A stretch of 64,000 bases of DNA from Phascolarctobacterium sp. Its GTDB lineage: Bacteria > Bacillota > Negativicutes > Acidaminococcales > Acidaminococcaceae. This document shows positions 41,606 through 50,890 of this stretch, in pieces (the stretch's first letter is position 1; every line of letters begins with the position of its first letter). Below the pieces are notes generated by a model. It made no database searches, was not told where the DNA came from, and saw nothing but the letters and a program-made list of their open reading frames with translations. The position numbers and the translations under genes were made by a program. The stretch covers positions 62,001-126,000 of the forward strand of contig QAMT01000004.1 of NCBI GenBank assembly GCA_003150755.1, written 5' to 3'.

Positions 41606-41635
41606 TTAACGGTTGCCTATGCAGGCAACCGTTAA
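41606..41635 (+). terminator. Intercistronic hairpin after pstS
   Basis: TTAACGGTTGCC and GGCAACCGTTAA form a perfect 12-bp stem with a 6-nt loop and a TTATA tail. It can stabilise the pstS transcript or partly terminate before pstC. Confidence 0.8.
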
Positions 41636-41676
41636 TTATAAATGGCTAAAATTATTGATGGAAATTGTGAGGGTTT

Positions 41677-42531
41677 ATGAAAAAAGGTAAAGAGGAAATA
41701 ATGCGCCTGGTCTTTCTGGCGGCGGCTTGCGCATCCATTGCACTGGTTGCAATGATTTGCGTGTTCCTGTTTGGCAACGGCCTGCCGACAATAGCTAAAA
41801 TAGGCGTTACAAACTTTTTCTTTGGCGAAACATGGAGGCCTAACAATGATTTGTACGGCATCCTGCCGATGATTCTTGGCAGTGCCTATGTTACTTTTGG
41901 TGCGATAGTAGTAGGTGTGCCTATCGGTATTTTAACGGCTGTTTTTATGGCGCGTTTTTGCCCGGACAGCCTGTATAAATTTTTAAAACCAGCGGTAGAA
42001 CTTCTGGCCGGTATTCCTTCCGTAGTATATGGCTTTTTCGGTTTGGTGGTAATGGTTCCGTTTATCCGCGATAACATCGGCGGTACGGGCAGCAGCATGC
42101 TGACGGCGTCTTTGCTTTTGGGCATGATGATTCTGCCGACACTTATCAGCGTTGCCGAAGCAGCTTTAAGGGCAGTGCCCAACAGTTATTATGAAGGCGC
42201 GCTGGCACTTGGCGCAGGCCATGTCCGCAGCGTATTCTTTACAATCGTTCCGGCAGCTAAATCCGGTATTATGGCAGCAATCATCCTCGGCCTTGGCCGT
42301 GCAGTCGGCGAAACCATGGCAGTAATCATGGTTGCAGGCAATCAGGCACGTATGCCGCAGGGCCTGCTTGAAGGCGTGCGTACCATGACGACCAACATCG
42401 TTATCGAAATGGGCTACGCTGCCGATATGCACCGTGATGCACTTATTGCAACGGCGGTTGTGCTGTTTATTTTCATTCTTATTATCAATTTGACGTTCTC
42501 GTATCTGAAGGGTAAGGTGGTACAGCAATGA
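41677..42531 (+). CDS. pstC: Phosphate ABC permease PstC
   Basis: A 284-residue inner-membrane protein with about six transmembrane segments. Recognisable parts are the ELLAGIPSVVYGFFGLVVMVP segment, the EAA-like LRAVPNSYYEGALALGAGHVRSV loop and GLGRAVGETMAVIMVAGN. It pairs with PstA, whose gene overlaps its stop codon (ATGA). Confidence 0.94.
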   Translation: MKKGKEEIMRLVFLAAACASIALVAMICVFLFGNGLPTIAKIGVTNFFFGETWRPNNDLYGILPMILGSAYVTFGAIVVGVPIGILTAVFMARFCPDSLYKFLKPAVELLAGIPSVVYGFFGLVVMVPFIRDNIGGTGSSMLTASLLLGMMILPTLISVAEAALRAVPNSYYEGALALGAGHVRSVFFTIVPAAKSGIMAAIILGLGRAVGETMAVIMVAGNQARMPQGLLEGVRTMTTNIVIEMGYAADMHRDALIATAVVLFIFILIINLTFSYLKGKVVQQ

Positions 42532-43388
42532 ATGGAAGTTCACTCAGCAAAGCGCTGTACAGATATGGGCGCGACCCCATGTCCATCGCTTTACTTGTCT
42601 GCGTATTTGTTTCTGCAATAGTTACATTCCTGTCGCTGGCCTTTTTGCTGGGCTACATTTTATTGCAGGGCATTCCTAATATCAACCTTGATTTGTTTGC
42701 GCTTGAATATAACACTCAAAATGTTTCGCTGTTCCCGGCGTTGGTTGATACCATTATCATGGTGCTTCTGGCATTGGCAATTGCCACGCCGCTTGGTATT
42801 TTTGCAGCGATTTACCTTGTTGAATACGCAAGCCGCGATAATAAAATTGTCGGCGTGGTAAGGGTTACGGCAGATACCTTGTCCGGTATCCCGTCCATCG
42901 TTTACGGCTTGTTCGGTATGCTGTTCTTCGTAACCTATTTAAAATGGAGCTATTCGCTTCTGGCTGGTTCCTGCACGGTTGCGATTATGATTTTGCCGCT
43001 GATTATGCGTACTACTGAGGAAGCTTTAAAGGCTATTCCGGACAGCTACCGCGAAGGCAGCTACGGTTTGGGCGCAGGCAAGCTGCGTACAGTATTTGCC
43101 ATCGTTCTGCCGTCGGCAATCCCCGGTATCCTGGCAGGCGTAATCCTCGGCATCGGTCGTATCGTCGGTGAAACAGCAGCACTTATGTACACTTCCGGTA
43201 CTGTTGCAGCGCTGCCGCACGATGTATTCTCATCCGGCCGTACTTTGGCGGTTCACATGTATGTACTCGCCAGCGAAGGTTTGTTTATGAAACAGGCTTA
43301 TGCAACAGCGGTTGTCCTGGTTGTAATTGTAATAGCAATCAACGCTGTTTCTTCTTATTTAGCACGTAAATTGATGAAAGGGAACTGA
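42528..43388 (+). CDS. pstA: Phosphate ABC permease PstA
   Basis: A 286-residue membrane protein. It shares the family pattern: AAIYLVEYASRDNKIV, TLSGIPSIVYGLFGMLFFV, the coupling loop ALKAIPDSYREGSYGLGAGKLRTV and GIGRIVGETAALMYTSG. It starts in the pstC stop codon and ends 2 nt before pstB, giving a compact pstCAB unit. Confidence 0.94.
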   Translation: MNGSSLSKALYRYGRDPMSIALLVCVFVSAIVTFLSLAFLLGYILLQGIPNINLDLFALEYNTQNVSLFPALVDTIIMVLLALAIATPLGIFAAIYLVEYASRDNKIVGVVRVTADTLSGIPSIVYGLFGMLFFVTYLKWSYSLLAGSCTVAIMILPLIMRTTEEALKAIPDSYREGSYGLGAGKLRTVFAIVLPSAIPGILAGVILGIGRIVGETAALMYTSGTVAALPHDVFSSGRTLAVHMYVLASEGLFMKQAYATAVVLVVIVIAINAVSSYLARKLMKGN

Positions 43389-43389
43389 G

Positions 43390-44142
43390 ATGGAAGATAA
43401 AATTACTATAGAACACCTCGATTTATATTACAGCGAATTTCACGCTTTGAAGGATATCAACATGCATATCCGCGAAAAAGAAATCACTGCCTTCATCGGG
43501 CCTTCCGGCTGCGGCAAATCTACTTTGCTGCGTTGCCTTAACCGTATGAACGACCTTGTAGAAGGCTGCCGCGTTACCGGTAAAGTTCTTTTAAACGGCA
43601 ACGATATTTACCTTAACGACGATGTAAACATGCTGCGCAAACGTGTCGGCATGGTATTCCAAAAACCGAATCCGTTCCCGATGAGCGTTTATGACAACAT
43701 TGCTTTCGGACCGAGAACCCACGGCATCCACAGCAAAAGCAAGCTGGATGACATTGTTGAAGACTCTCTGCGCAAAGCAGCAATCTGGGACGAAGTTAAA
43801 GACCGTCTTGATAAAAGCGCGCTTGGTTTTTCCGGCGGCCAGCAGCAGCGCCTGTGCATTGCAAGGGCCCTTGCAGTTCAGCCAGAAGTGCTTTTGATGG
43901 ACGAACCTACTTCTGCGCTCGACCCGATTTCTACTTTAAAAATAGAAGACCTTGCAGTTGAGCTGAAACAGAATTATACTATTGTTATAGTTACGCACAA
44001 TATGCAGCAGGCAGTGCGTATTTCTGACAAAACGGCATTCTTCCTTTTGGGTGAGGTTATAGAATTTAACGATACTGAAACATTGTTCAGCAATCCTAAA
44101 GAGAAAAAGACCGAAGATTACATTACAGGGAGGTTCGGCTGA
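43390..44142 (+). CDS. pstB: Phosphate ABC ATPase PstB
   Basis: A 250-residue ATPase with Walker A GPSGCGKST, the PstB-specific RCLNRMNDL segment, VFQKPNPFPMSVYDN Q-loop, signature FSGGQQQRL, Walker B VLLMDEPTSALDP and switch His in VTHNMQQA. The stop overlaps phoU (TGATG). The motifs leave little doubt about specificity. Confidence 0.97.
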   Translation: MEDKITIEHLDLYYSEFHALKDINMHIREKEITAFIGPSGCGKSTLLRCLNRMNDLVEGCRVTGKVLLNGNDIYLNDDVNMLRKRVGMVFQKPNPFPMSVYDNIAFGPRTHGIHSKSKLDDIVEDSLRKAAIWDEVKDRLDKSALGFSGGQQQRLCIARALAVQPEVLLMDEPTSALDPISTLKIEDLAVELKQNYTIVIVTHNMQQAVRISDKTAFFLLGEVIEFNDTETLFSNPKEKKTEDYITGRFG

Positions 44143-44822
44143 TGGTAAGAAGCAGATTTATGGCTCAGATGGAACAGCTCAATACCGAGCTTATTGTTAT
44201 GGGCACCTTATGCGAAAACGCTTTGGAAAAAGTTGCGGCTGCGCTTGATAATCCGAGTGACGAAGTATCGAGAGATATTATTATCTTAAGTAAAAAAACA
44301 GAGGAAAAAGAAAGGGAACTGGAGAATATCTGCATTAACCTTTTGCTGAAACAGCAGCCGGTAGCTTCTGACCTGCGCCAGATTTCTTCTGCACTGAAAA
44401 TTGTAACCGATATGCGCCGTATCGGCGAAGTTGCAGGCAACATTGCCGAAATTTTAAGCCAGGATAATTTAAGAATGGATTATGACACTACCATTCTTAA
44501 ACAAATGGCTGCTGTAACTAAAAAAATGGTATCCAACACTTTGGATGCTTTTGTAAAAAGCGATATCCGTACGGCACAGCAGGTTGAACGTGACGACGAT
44601 CAGGTTGACGAGCTGTTTGCCCAGTCTAAACGCGAGCTTATCCAGATTATCCGCAATTCCCAGGACAGCGGCGAACAGGCTATCGACTACCTGATGATTG
44701 CCAAATACTTTGAAAAAGTTGGCGACCATGCCGTAAACATTTCCCAATGGGTATTGTTTATGATAACCGGTACGCTTGAGGAGGACAGTATACATGATAT
44801 TTTGCGTGGAGGACGATCCTAA
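44142..44822 (+). CDS. phoU: Phosphate transport regulator PhoU
   Basis: A 226-residue all-helical protein made of two similar three-helix bundles, each with the metal-binding E(K)xxD pattern (ICINLLLKQQPVASDLRQI; YFEKVGDHAVNISQW). PhoU links PstSCAB to the PhoR kinase and prevents activation when phosphate is plentiful. Its last 29 nt overlap the start of the response-regulator gene. Confidence 0.95.
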   Translation: MVRSRFMAQMEQLNTELIVMGTLCENALEKVAAALDNPSDEVSRDIIILSKKTEEKERELENICINLLLKQQPVASDLRQISSALKIVTDMRRIGEVAGNIAEILSQDNLRMDYDTTILKQMAAVTKKMVSNTLDAFVKSDIRTAQQVERDDDQVDELFAQSKRELIQIIRNSQDSGEQAIDYLMIAKYFEKVGDHAVNISQWVLFMITGTLEEDSIHDILRGGRS

Positions 44823-45474
44823 TATCCGCGAACTTGAGGTTTATACCTTAAAGTCTACCGGCTTTCCGGCCCTTGGGCTGGAAACCAGCGAAGACCTTTT
44901 TAAAGCGCTGGAAACCGTTTTGCCGCAGCTGATTATTCTTGACATCATGCTGCCGGGCGAGGACGGTATGGCAGTGCTTAAACGCCTGCGCCGTGACAAG
45001 CGCACTGCGGACATCCCTGTTATTATGGCAACTGCCAAAGGTTCGGAGTTCGACAAAGTTATGGGGCTTGACAGCGGGGCAGACGATTATATTGCCAAAC
45101 CTTTCGGTATGATGGAAATGGTATCGCGTGTTAAAGCGGTGCTGCGCCGTTATATCAAAGAGGATAAATCCAATGAACTGACTACGGGCGCCATTAAAAT
45201 GGACCTTGCCCGCCACATGGTTTTTGTTAACGGCGAAGAAATTGTGCTTACTTACAAGGAATTTGAAGTGCTGCACAAACTGATGGAACGCCCGGGGCAG
45301 GTATTTACCCGCGAACAGCTCCTTACTGATATCTGGGGCTATGATTTTGCCGGTGAAACCCGTACCGTCGATGTCCACATCCGTACACTCCGCCAGAAGC
45401 TCGGCCCTGCCAGCACGGTAATTGAAACTGTACGCGGGGTTGGCTACCGCATAGGTGCGGACCATGAAAAATAA
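44794..45474 (+). CDS. phoB: PhoB/PhoP-like response regulator (OmpR family)
   Basis: A 226-residue regulator with an N-terminal receiver (acidic pair EDD near residue 7; phosphoacceptor Asp in LIILDIMLPGEDG; Thr in MATAKG; Lys in YIAKPF) and a C-terminal winged helix (about 130-226; TYKEFEVLHKLMERPGQVFTREQLL, TVDVHIRTLRQKLG). ATG 44794 has GAGGAGG upstream, inside phoU. It ends inside the start of the kinase gene. Its place in the pst operon points to phosphate control. Confidence 0.92.
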   Translation: MIFCVEDDPNIRELEVYTLKSTGFPALGLETSEDLFKALETVLPQLIILDIMLPGEDGMAVLKRLRRDKRTADIPVIMATAKGSEFDKVMGLDSGADDYIAKPFGMMEMVSRVKAVLRRYIKEDKSNELTTGAIKMDLARHMVFVNGEEIVLTYKEFEVLHKLMERPGQVFTREQLLTDIWGYDFAGETRTVDVHIRTLRQKLGPASTVIETVRGVGYRIGADHEK

Positions 45475-47128
45475 AATTTTCCATGCGCTGGTAGCACTTG
45501 CCGCAATGGCAGTGCTGCTGGCTTCTCTTTTGATAACTTTTGTTGTTTCGCAGGATTATTTTAACGAAACAAAAAAGGAGCTGCGCCAGGAAGCGCGCTA
45601 TATCAGCATGGGGCTGCAAAGCGGCGGCAATGATTATTTAAACAAAATTGCTGCTGAAAACGGCGGCGATGTGCGCGTTACAATTATCGAGCCAGACGGC
45701 AAGGTACTGTTTGATAATCAGGCCGAAGCCAATACGCTGGAAAACCATGCCATGCGCCAGGAAGTTATGGAAGCTGCGGCCAAAGGCTCCGGCGAGGAAG
45801 AACGCTTCTCGGACACGCTTGACAAAACTACCTATTACTATGCCGTGCGCTTGGAAGACGGTAAAATTTTACGCCTTGCCCGCACGATTGACAGCATTTA
45901 CAATTCATTTACGCAAATGCTGCCGTTTATGCTGGTGATAGTAATTTTGGTAGCGTTTTTGGCAAGCATTGTGGCGCGCAGGCTTACCAAAAAACTGGTT
46001 GCGCCTCTTGATATGGTTAATCTTGACGAGCCGCTTGATAATGACACCTATGATGAACTGGCGCCGTTTTTGACGCGCATTGCCAAGCAGCAGCGCCAGC
46101 TTAGCAAAAACCTTGCAAAGCTGCGCAGCAAGCAGGAAGAGCTTTCGATTATTACAAATAATATGAGCGAAGGCATGGTGCTTTTAAACGGGCATCACAA
46201 TGTGCTGTTCATCAACGAAAGCGCCGCTAAAATTTTCGGCTTCAGCCGGCAGAATGTTATTGGCAAAAATATTTTAAGCATCGACCGGGCGCAGGAAGTG
46301 CAGGACCTTTTGAAAAAAGTTTCTGCTGATGGCTCAGGTGAAGGGCTGTACGAAAAAGACGGAAGGTTTTACCAGCTTTCGGGCAGCAGCGTTAACGGCA
46401 GCGGCAGCGTAATTTTGATTTACGATGTCACCGAAAAAACTGCATCCGAGCGTCTGCGCCGCGAGTTCAGCGCTAATGTGTCGCACGAGTTGAAAACACC
46501 GCTGCAATCAATTCTTGGCTATGCCGAAATTATGAAAAACGGCCTTGTTAAAGATGAAGACAAGCAGCGCTTTTTGGAGCGTATCCACGCCGAAGCGGAA
46601 AACATGATTGAGCTGATTCAGAACATCATGGAGCTTTCGCGCCTGGATGAAAATAAATCCGTCGGTGATTTTGAAAATGTTAATCTGTATGCTTTGGCAC
46701 AATCCGTCATTATCCGCTTAAAGCACAAAGCGCAAAATAAAGGCGTTACGCTTGATGTTAGCGGCGGTGATGCTGTTGTCTGCGGCGTACATTCCGTTTT
46801 AAGCGAAGTGCTGTATAACCTTGTTGATAATTCGATTAAATACAATAAGGATAACGGCAGCGTTACTGTTAAGGTGCAGGATGGTGCGGAAGAAGCCACC
46901 GTCAGCGTCAGCGATACCGGTATCGGCATCGGCGCGGCAGACCGTGAGCGTGTTTTTGAACGCTTTTACCGCGCTGATAAGAGCCATAATAAAGAGACCG
47001 GCGGTACCGGCCTTGGGCTTTCCATCGTTAAGCACGGCGTTTTGTACCATAAAGGCCGCGTAGAACTGGAAAGCGAGCTTGGCAAAGGCACAACGATAAC
47101 TTTTGTTATACCTAAAAACAGAGAATAA
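45464..47128 (+). CDS. phoR: PhoR-like sensor histidine kinase
   Basis: A 554-residue membrane kinase: TM1 (about 7-27), an extracytoplasmic sensor (28-145), TM2 (about 148-170), a linker, a PAS domain (about 225-315; SEGMVLLNGHHNVLFINESA), the HisKA box FSANVSHELKTPLQ (phosphoacceptor His about 341) and a HATPase domain with NLVDNSIKYN, SDTGIGI and GGTGLGLSIVKH. The layout is that of PhoR in Firmicutes. The start overlaps phoB; ATG 45464 is chosen over GTG 45455 because AGGTG lies before it. Confidence 0.93.
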   Translation: MKNKIFHALVALAAMAVLLASLLITFVVSQDYFNETKKELRQEARYISMGLQSGGNDYLNKIAAENGGDVRVTIIEPDGKVLFDNQAEANTLENHAMRQEVMEAAAKGSGEEERFSDTLDKTTYYYAVRLEDGKILRLARTIDSIYNSFTQMLPFMLVIVILVAFLASIVARRLTKKLVAPLDMVNLDEPLDNDTYDELAPFLTRIAKQQRQLSKNLAKLRSKQEELSIITNNMSEGMVLLNGHHNVLFINESAAKIFGFSRQNVIGKNILSIDRAQEVQDLLKKVSADGSGEGLYEKDGRFYQLSGSSVNGSGSVILIYDVTEKTASERLRREFSANVSHELKTPLQSILGYAEIMKNGLVKDEDKQRFLERIHAEAENMIELIQNIMELSRLDENKSVGDFENVNLYALAQSVIIRLKHKAQNKGVTLDVSGGDAVVCGVHSVLSEVLYNLVDNSIKYNKDNGSVTVKVQDGAEEATVSVSDTGIGIGAADRERVFERFYRADKSHNKETGGTGLGLSIVKHGVLYHKGRVELESELGKGTTITFVIPKNRE

Positions 47129-47172
47129 AACAGAAATTCCTCTTACATAAATTTTTATTGTAATTTTATTTC

Positions 47173-47197
47173 CGCCCGGCTTGCCCGGGTGTTTTTC
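47173..47197 (+). terminator. Terminator of the pst-pho operon
   Basis: CGCCCGG (47173-47179) pairs with CCGGGTG (47185-47191), 5-nt loop, followed by TTTTTCTTTT. Confidence 0.8.
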
Positions 47198-47285
47198 TTT
47201 TGCTTTTTGGTTTGCCAAAGTTACTGAAAAATTTTGCTTGCCAAAACTATACTTTTTGGTTATACTATTTAAGGTAATTTAATAA

Positions 47286-47324
47286 CAGACAGTTCGTGAC
47301 CATCCTGTCTATAAATAAAACTAC
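47286..47324 (+). promoter_or_regulatory. preQ1-I riboswitch aptamer
   Basis: AGACAG (47287-47292) and CTGTCT (47305-47310) form the P1 stem around a TTCGTGACCATC loop, followed by the A-rich tail ATAAATAAAACTA (47311-47323) that docks into the stem. This is the compact preQ1-I aptamer layout (stem, C-containing loop, AAAACTA tail). It precedes an intrinsic terminator and queC, so ligand binding should reduce transcription. Confidence 0.8.
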
Positions 47325-47362
47325 GGGCGATTGCCGATTTTGCGGCAGTTATATTGTTATGC

Positions 47363-47394
47363 AATCCGTCTGTAGCCAGGCGGATTTTTTATTT
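47363..47394 (+). terminator. Riboswitch expression-platform terminator
   Basis: AATCCGTCTG (47363-47372) pairs with CAGGCGGATT (47377-47386), with a 4-nt loop and a T-run, ending 15 nt before the queC start. Confidence 0.8.
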
Positions 47395-47408
47395 TACGGA
47401 GGGTGTAA

Positions 47409-48089
47409 GTGAAAGCACTGGTATTACTAAGCGGCGGCGTGGATAGCACAACCTGCCTGGCGCTTGCCAAAGAAAAATATAACGACGTTATCGCGCTGGC
47501 CATGTATTACGGGCAAAAGCACAGCAAAGAGTTGGAATCGGCGCAGAAGATTGCAGATTATTACGGAGTTGAGCTTTTAAAGCTTGATTTAACGCCGGTT
47601 TTTAGTTACAGCAACTGCTCGCTGTTAAAACAATCGGATGAAGCAGTGCCGCAAAAATCCTATGCCGAACAGGTTGCAGAGTGCCACGGTGATACGGTTT
47701 CCACCTATGTGCCATTCCGCAACGGCGTGTTTCTTTCAGTGGCGGCAAGCATCGCGCTGGCGCAGGGTTGCAGCGTTGTTTATTACGGCGCTCACGCGGA
47801 TGACGCGACTGGCAATGCTTACCCAGATTGCAGCGTTGATTTTAACAATAAGATGAATGAAGGCATTTACATCGGCAGCGGGCGTAAATTGCAGCTTGAA
47901 GCGCCGTTTGTAAATTGCAGCAAAAAAGATATTGTAAAAACCGGGCTTGCGCTGAACGTGCCTTACGAGCTGACGTGGAGCTGCTACTGCGGCGGCGATA
48001 AACCGTGCGGCAGGTGTGGCACCTGCATCGACAGGAAAAATGCGTTTTTAGCAAACGGCGTAACAGACCCGTTGGAATATGAGAGGTAA
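47409..48089 (+). CDS. queC: 7-cyano-7-deazaguanine synthase
   Basis: Converts 7-carboxy-7-deazaguanine to preQ0 with ATP and ammonia. The 226-residue protein has the PP-loop LLSGGVDSTTCLAL, the YYGAHADDATGNAYPDC segment and the C-terminal zinc site CGRCGTCIDRKNAF with a Cys just before (CYCGGDKPC). The start is GTG 47409 after GGAGGGTG. First gene of the queC-queT-queF operon under the riboswitch. queD and queE are not in the window. Confidence 0.95.
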   Translation: MKALVLLSGGVDSTTCLALAKEKYNDVIALAMYYGQKHSKELESAQKIADYYGVELLKLDLTPVFSYSNCSLLKQSDEAVPQKSYAEQVAECHGDTVSTYVPFRNGVFLSVAASIALAQGCSVVYYGAHADDATGNAYPDCSVDFNNKMNEGIYIGSGRKLQLEAPFVNCSKKDIVKTGLALNVPYELTWSCYCGGDKPCGRCGTCIDRKNAFLANGVTDPLEYER

Positions 48090-48093
48090 AAAG

Positions 48094-48591
48094 ATGAAAG
48101 AATATTCAAACACACAAAAAATTACTATCGCAGGCATGTGCATAGCGCTTTATATCGCTATTATGCTTTGCACGCAAAGCTTTGCCTTCGGGCAATATCA
48201 GGTGCGCATTGCAACGGCCATGTATAGTTTAAGCGCTATTTTTCCGTTTTTGATTTTGCCGTTTGGCCTTGCTAATATTATCAGCAACACCATTATGGGC
48301 GGGCTTGGGCCTTTGGACATGATTGGCGGCGGCATCGTCGGCGTTGTAACAACATATTTGATTGCAGCTTTAAAAAGACGCGGCTGCGGCAACTGGTGCA
48401 TTTTAATGGCGATAACGCTTGTACCGGGGCTGGGCGTGCCGGTATGGCTGTCCGTATTGCTGGATATTCCTTATTTAGTGCTGGTTTCTACATTGCTTGT
48501 TGGCCAGTTTGTTTGCGGCATTGCCGGTATGGCATTAGTTACCGCGCTTGAAAAAACATTTGCCGTTAATATCGCGGCAGAAAGGAAATAA
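48094..48591 (+). CDS. queT: QueT-family transporter
   Basis: A 165-residue membrane protein with about five hydrophobic segments, in the QueT group of S-component-like transporters for queuosine precursors. Its N-terminus (ITIAGMCIALYIAIMLC), PFLILPFGLANIISN and GPLDMIGGGIVGV stretches match this group. ATG 48094 follows GAGAGG. Its place between queC and queF under a preQ1 riboswitch supports import of a deazapurine. Confidence 0.85.
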   Translation: MKEYSNTQKITIAGMCIALYIAIMLCTQSFAFGQYQVRIATAMYSLSAIFPFLILPFGLANIISNTIMGGLGPLDMIGGGIVGVVTTYLIAALKRRGCGNWCILMAITLVPGLGVPVWLSVLLDIPYLVLVSTLLVGQFVCGIAGMALVTALEKTFAVNIAAERK

Positions 48592-48593
48592 AA

Positions 48594-49094
48594 ATGACTT
48601 CAGGACGTACACAAGAAGAATTAAAAGGCGTCGGCCTTTTGGGCCACAAAACCGATTATCCTACCGATTATGCGCCGCAGGTGCTGGAAAGCTTCGTTAA
48701 TAAGCACCCCGGCAACGATTATTTTGTAAAATTCAACTGCCCGGAATTTACCAGCCTTTGCCCGATGACAGGGCAGCCCGATTTTGCAACGATTTATATT
48801 TCTTACGTTCCGGATATGAAACTGGTAGAAAGCAAATCGTTAAAGCTGTATCTGTTCAGCTTCCGCAATCACGGCGATTTTCACGAAGACTGCGTAAATA
48901 TTATTATGAAGGATTTAATCAAACTGATGGAACCCAAATATATAGAAGTTTGGGGTAAATTTACCCCTCGCGGCGGACTTTCCATCGACCCATACGCCAA
49001 CTACGGCAAACCGGGCACAGAGTGGGAAGAAGTTGCCAGAAAGCGCCTGCATTATCACGACATGAATCCGGAAATTGTAAATTACAGGAAATAG
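48594..49094 (+). CDS. queF: preQ0 reductase (7-cyano-7-deazaguanine reductase)
   Basis: NADPH-dependent reduction of the preQ0 nitrile to preQ1. The 166-residue unimodular QueF has the nucleophile Cys in EFTSLCPMTGQPDF, the ESKSLKLYLFSFRNHGDFHEDCVN substrate/NADPH motif and a C-terminal RGGLSIDPYANYG. It follows queT by 2 nt. With QueC it makes preQ1, the riboswitch ligand, closing a feedback loop. Confidence 0.96.
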   Translation: MTSGRTQEELKGVGLLGHKTDYPTDYAPQVLESFVNKHPGNDYFVKFNCPEFTSLCPMTGQPDFATIYISYVPDMKLVESKSLKLYLFSFRNHGDFHEDCVNIIMKDLIKLMEPKYIEVWGKFTPRGGLSIDPYANYGKPGTEWEEVARKRLHYHDMNPEIVNYRK

Positions 49095-49117
49095 AAAATT
49101 TAAAATAACTTAATTTT

Positions 49118-49158
49118 AGAGCATTGCTAATAGAAATGTTAGCAGTGCTCTTTTTTTA
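49118..49158 (+). terminator. Terminator of the queC operon
   Basis: AGAGCA and TGCTCT enclose an inner GCTAA/TTAGC, followed by a run of seven T. From here the DNA is strongly AT-rich up to the next gene. Confidence 0.85.
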
Positions 49159-49303
49159 TATTAAAAAATTATATATTAAAAATTTTTTGATATACGTTTA
49201 AAATATAAAAATTTTTTATGAACTAATAAAAATATATTGAATTAGAAACTGAAATTATTTTAATTTACAATTAAAACAACAAGGAAAATAAGGAGGGAAT
49301 GCT

Positions 49304-50854
49304 ATGGTTACCATGCATGAAGTGTGCGAAAAATTCTTTGAAGATGATAAAAAATATGAGCTTGGCGGTGGTCAAAAACAAATCGAAAAGCAACATTCTA
49401 AAGGACGCCTTTTTGCCCGTGAAAGAATAAAAGCACTGCTTGATCCCGGTTCTTTTGTTGAAATAGACAGATATGTTGAACATAATTGCCATAATTTTGG
49501 CATGGATAAAAAAGAAGGGCCTGGGGATGGTGTTGTAACAGGTTATGGAAAAATCAACGGCGAGTTAGTTTACATATATGTAGATGATTTTACTGTATTC
49601 GGCGGAACAATGGGAGAAATGACGTCGAAAAAAATATGTAAAATTTTAGATTTGGCATTAGAAAACAAAAGACCGGTTATAGCAATTCATGATAGCGGCG
49701 GCGGGAGAATTCAGGAAGGCGTTGATGCCAAACATGCTTATGGCGAAATTTTTTACAGAAATACCTTAATGTCGGGCGTAGTGCCGCAGATTTCTGTAAT
49801 AGCCGGACCATGTGCCGGCGGTGCTGTATATTCGCCTGCGCTGACCGATTTTGTAATAATGGTTGATAAAATAAGCCATATGTTTGTTACCGGTCCGAAA
49901 GTCTGCAAAACAGCTTTAAATGAAGATGTTACAGAAGAAGAATTAGGCGGTGCATTGACTCAAAATCAAAACAGCGGCAGCGCACATTTTTTAGCTGCCA
50001 ATGAAACAGAATGTTTTGATATTATTAAATGCCTGCTAAGCTATTTGCCGTCAAATAATGTTTCTAAACCTCAGCGGTACGCTGATGCAGAACCAGGCCA
50101 GATGCAGGAAAGCCTGCTTGATATTGTGCCTGCTGACGGCAGCCACGGGTATGATATAAGGCATGTCATAAATGTTATTTTTGACCAAAATTCATTTTTT
50201 GAAATACAGCCACTGTTTGCACAAAATATTGTAATAGGATTTGCCCGCCTCGACGGAAACAGCGTTGGCATTATTGCAAATCAGCCACAATGCATGGCCG
50301 GCTGCCTGGATATCAATGCTTCAGATAAAGCGGCCCGTTTTGTCCGTTTTTGCGATTGCTTTAATATACCGGTAATATCATTAGTTGATGTGCCGGGGTA
50401 TTTGCCTGGCACTTACCAGGAAAAGAACGGCATTATCCGTCATGGTGCTAAGCTTTTGTATGCTTATTCTGAAGCTACAGTTCCTAAAATTACTATTGTT
50501 TTGCGCAAAGCTTATGGCGGGGCTCAAAATGCTATGTGTTCAAAAGAACTGCATGCAGATTATCTTTTCTTGTGGCCTTCAGCCGAAATTGCAGTTATGG
50601 GTGCTGCCGGAGCCGCAAATATTATATTCAGAAAAGAAATTGCTGCTTCCGATAATCCTGAAGCTACACGCGCTGAAAAAATAGCTGAATACGAAGAAAA
50701 ATTTGCAACACCGTTAGCTGCTGCGCGCCGTGGTTACGCTGACCGTATAATTCATCCGGAAAATACAAGAACTGAATTGATAAATGCCTTGGAATCATTA
50801 AAAGACAAAAATCAAAAATTACCATGGAAAAAACATGGCAATATACCATTGTGA
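49304..50854 (+). CDS. Biotin-dependent carboxyltransferase subunit (methylmalonyl-CoA decarboxylase alpha / PccB family)
   Basis: A 516-residue carboxyltransferase. Both crotonase-like lobes are present: first lobe with GPGDGVVTGYGKINGE, DDFTVFGGTMGEM, IHDSGGGRIQEG and GPCAGGAVYSPAL (oxyanion loop); second with GIIANQP, SLVDVPGYLPGTYQEKNGIIRHGAKLLYAY and KAYGGAQNAMCSKEL. Relatives act on methylmalonyl-, propionyl- or glutaconyl-CoA; the exact substrate cannot be read. No biotin carrier or membrane beta subunit lies next to it. ATG 49304 follows AAGGAGGG. Codon use is more AT-rich than upstream. Confidence 0.85.
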   Translation: MVTMHEVCEKFFEDDKKYELGGGQKQIEKQHSKGRLFARERIKALLDPGSFVEIDRYVEHNCHNFGMDKKEGPGDGVVTGYGKINGELVYIYVDDFTVFGGTMGEMTSKKICKILDLALENKRPVIAIHDSGGGRIQEGVDAKHAYGEIFYRNTLMSGVVPQISVIAGPCAGGAVYSPALTDFVIMVDKISHMFVTGPKVCKTALNEDVTEEELGGALTQNQNSGSAHFLAANETECFDIIKCLLSYLPSNNVSKPQRYADAEPGQMQESLLDIVPADGSHGYDIRHVINVIFDQNSFFEIQPLFAQNIVIGFARLDGNSVGIIANQPQCMAGCLDINASDKAARFVRFCDCFNIPVISLVDVPGYLPGTYQEKNGIIRHGAKLLYAYSEATVPKITIVLRKAYGGAQNAMCSKELHADYLFLWPSAEIAVMGAAGAANIIFRKEIAASDNPEATRAEKIAEYEEKFATPLAAARRGYADRIIHPENTRTELINALESLKDKNQKLPWKKHGNIPL

Positions 50855-50890
50855 CCCCATTTATCAAAATTTATAAAGGAGCGTGTTATT

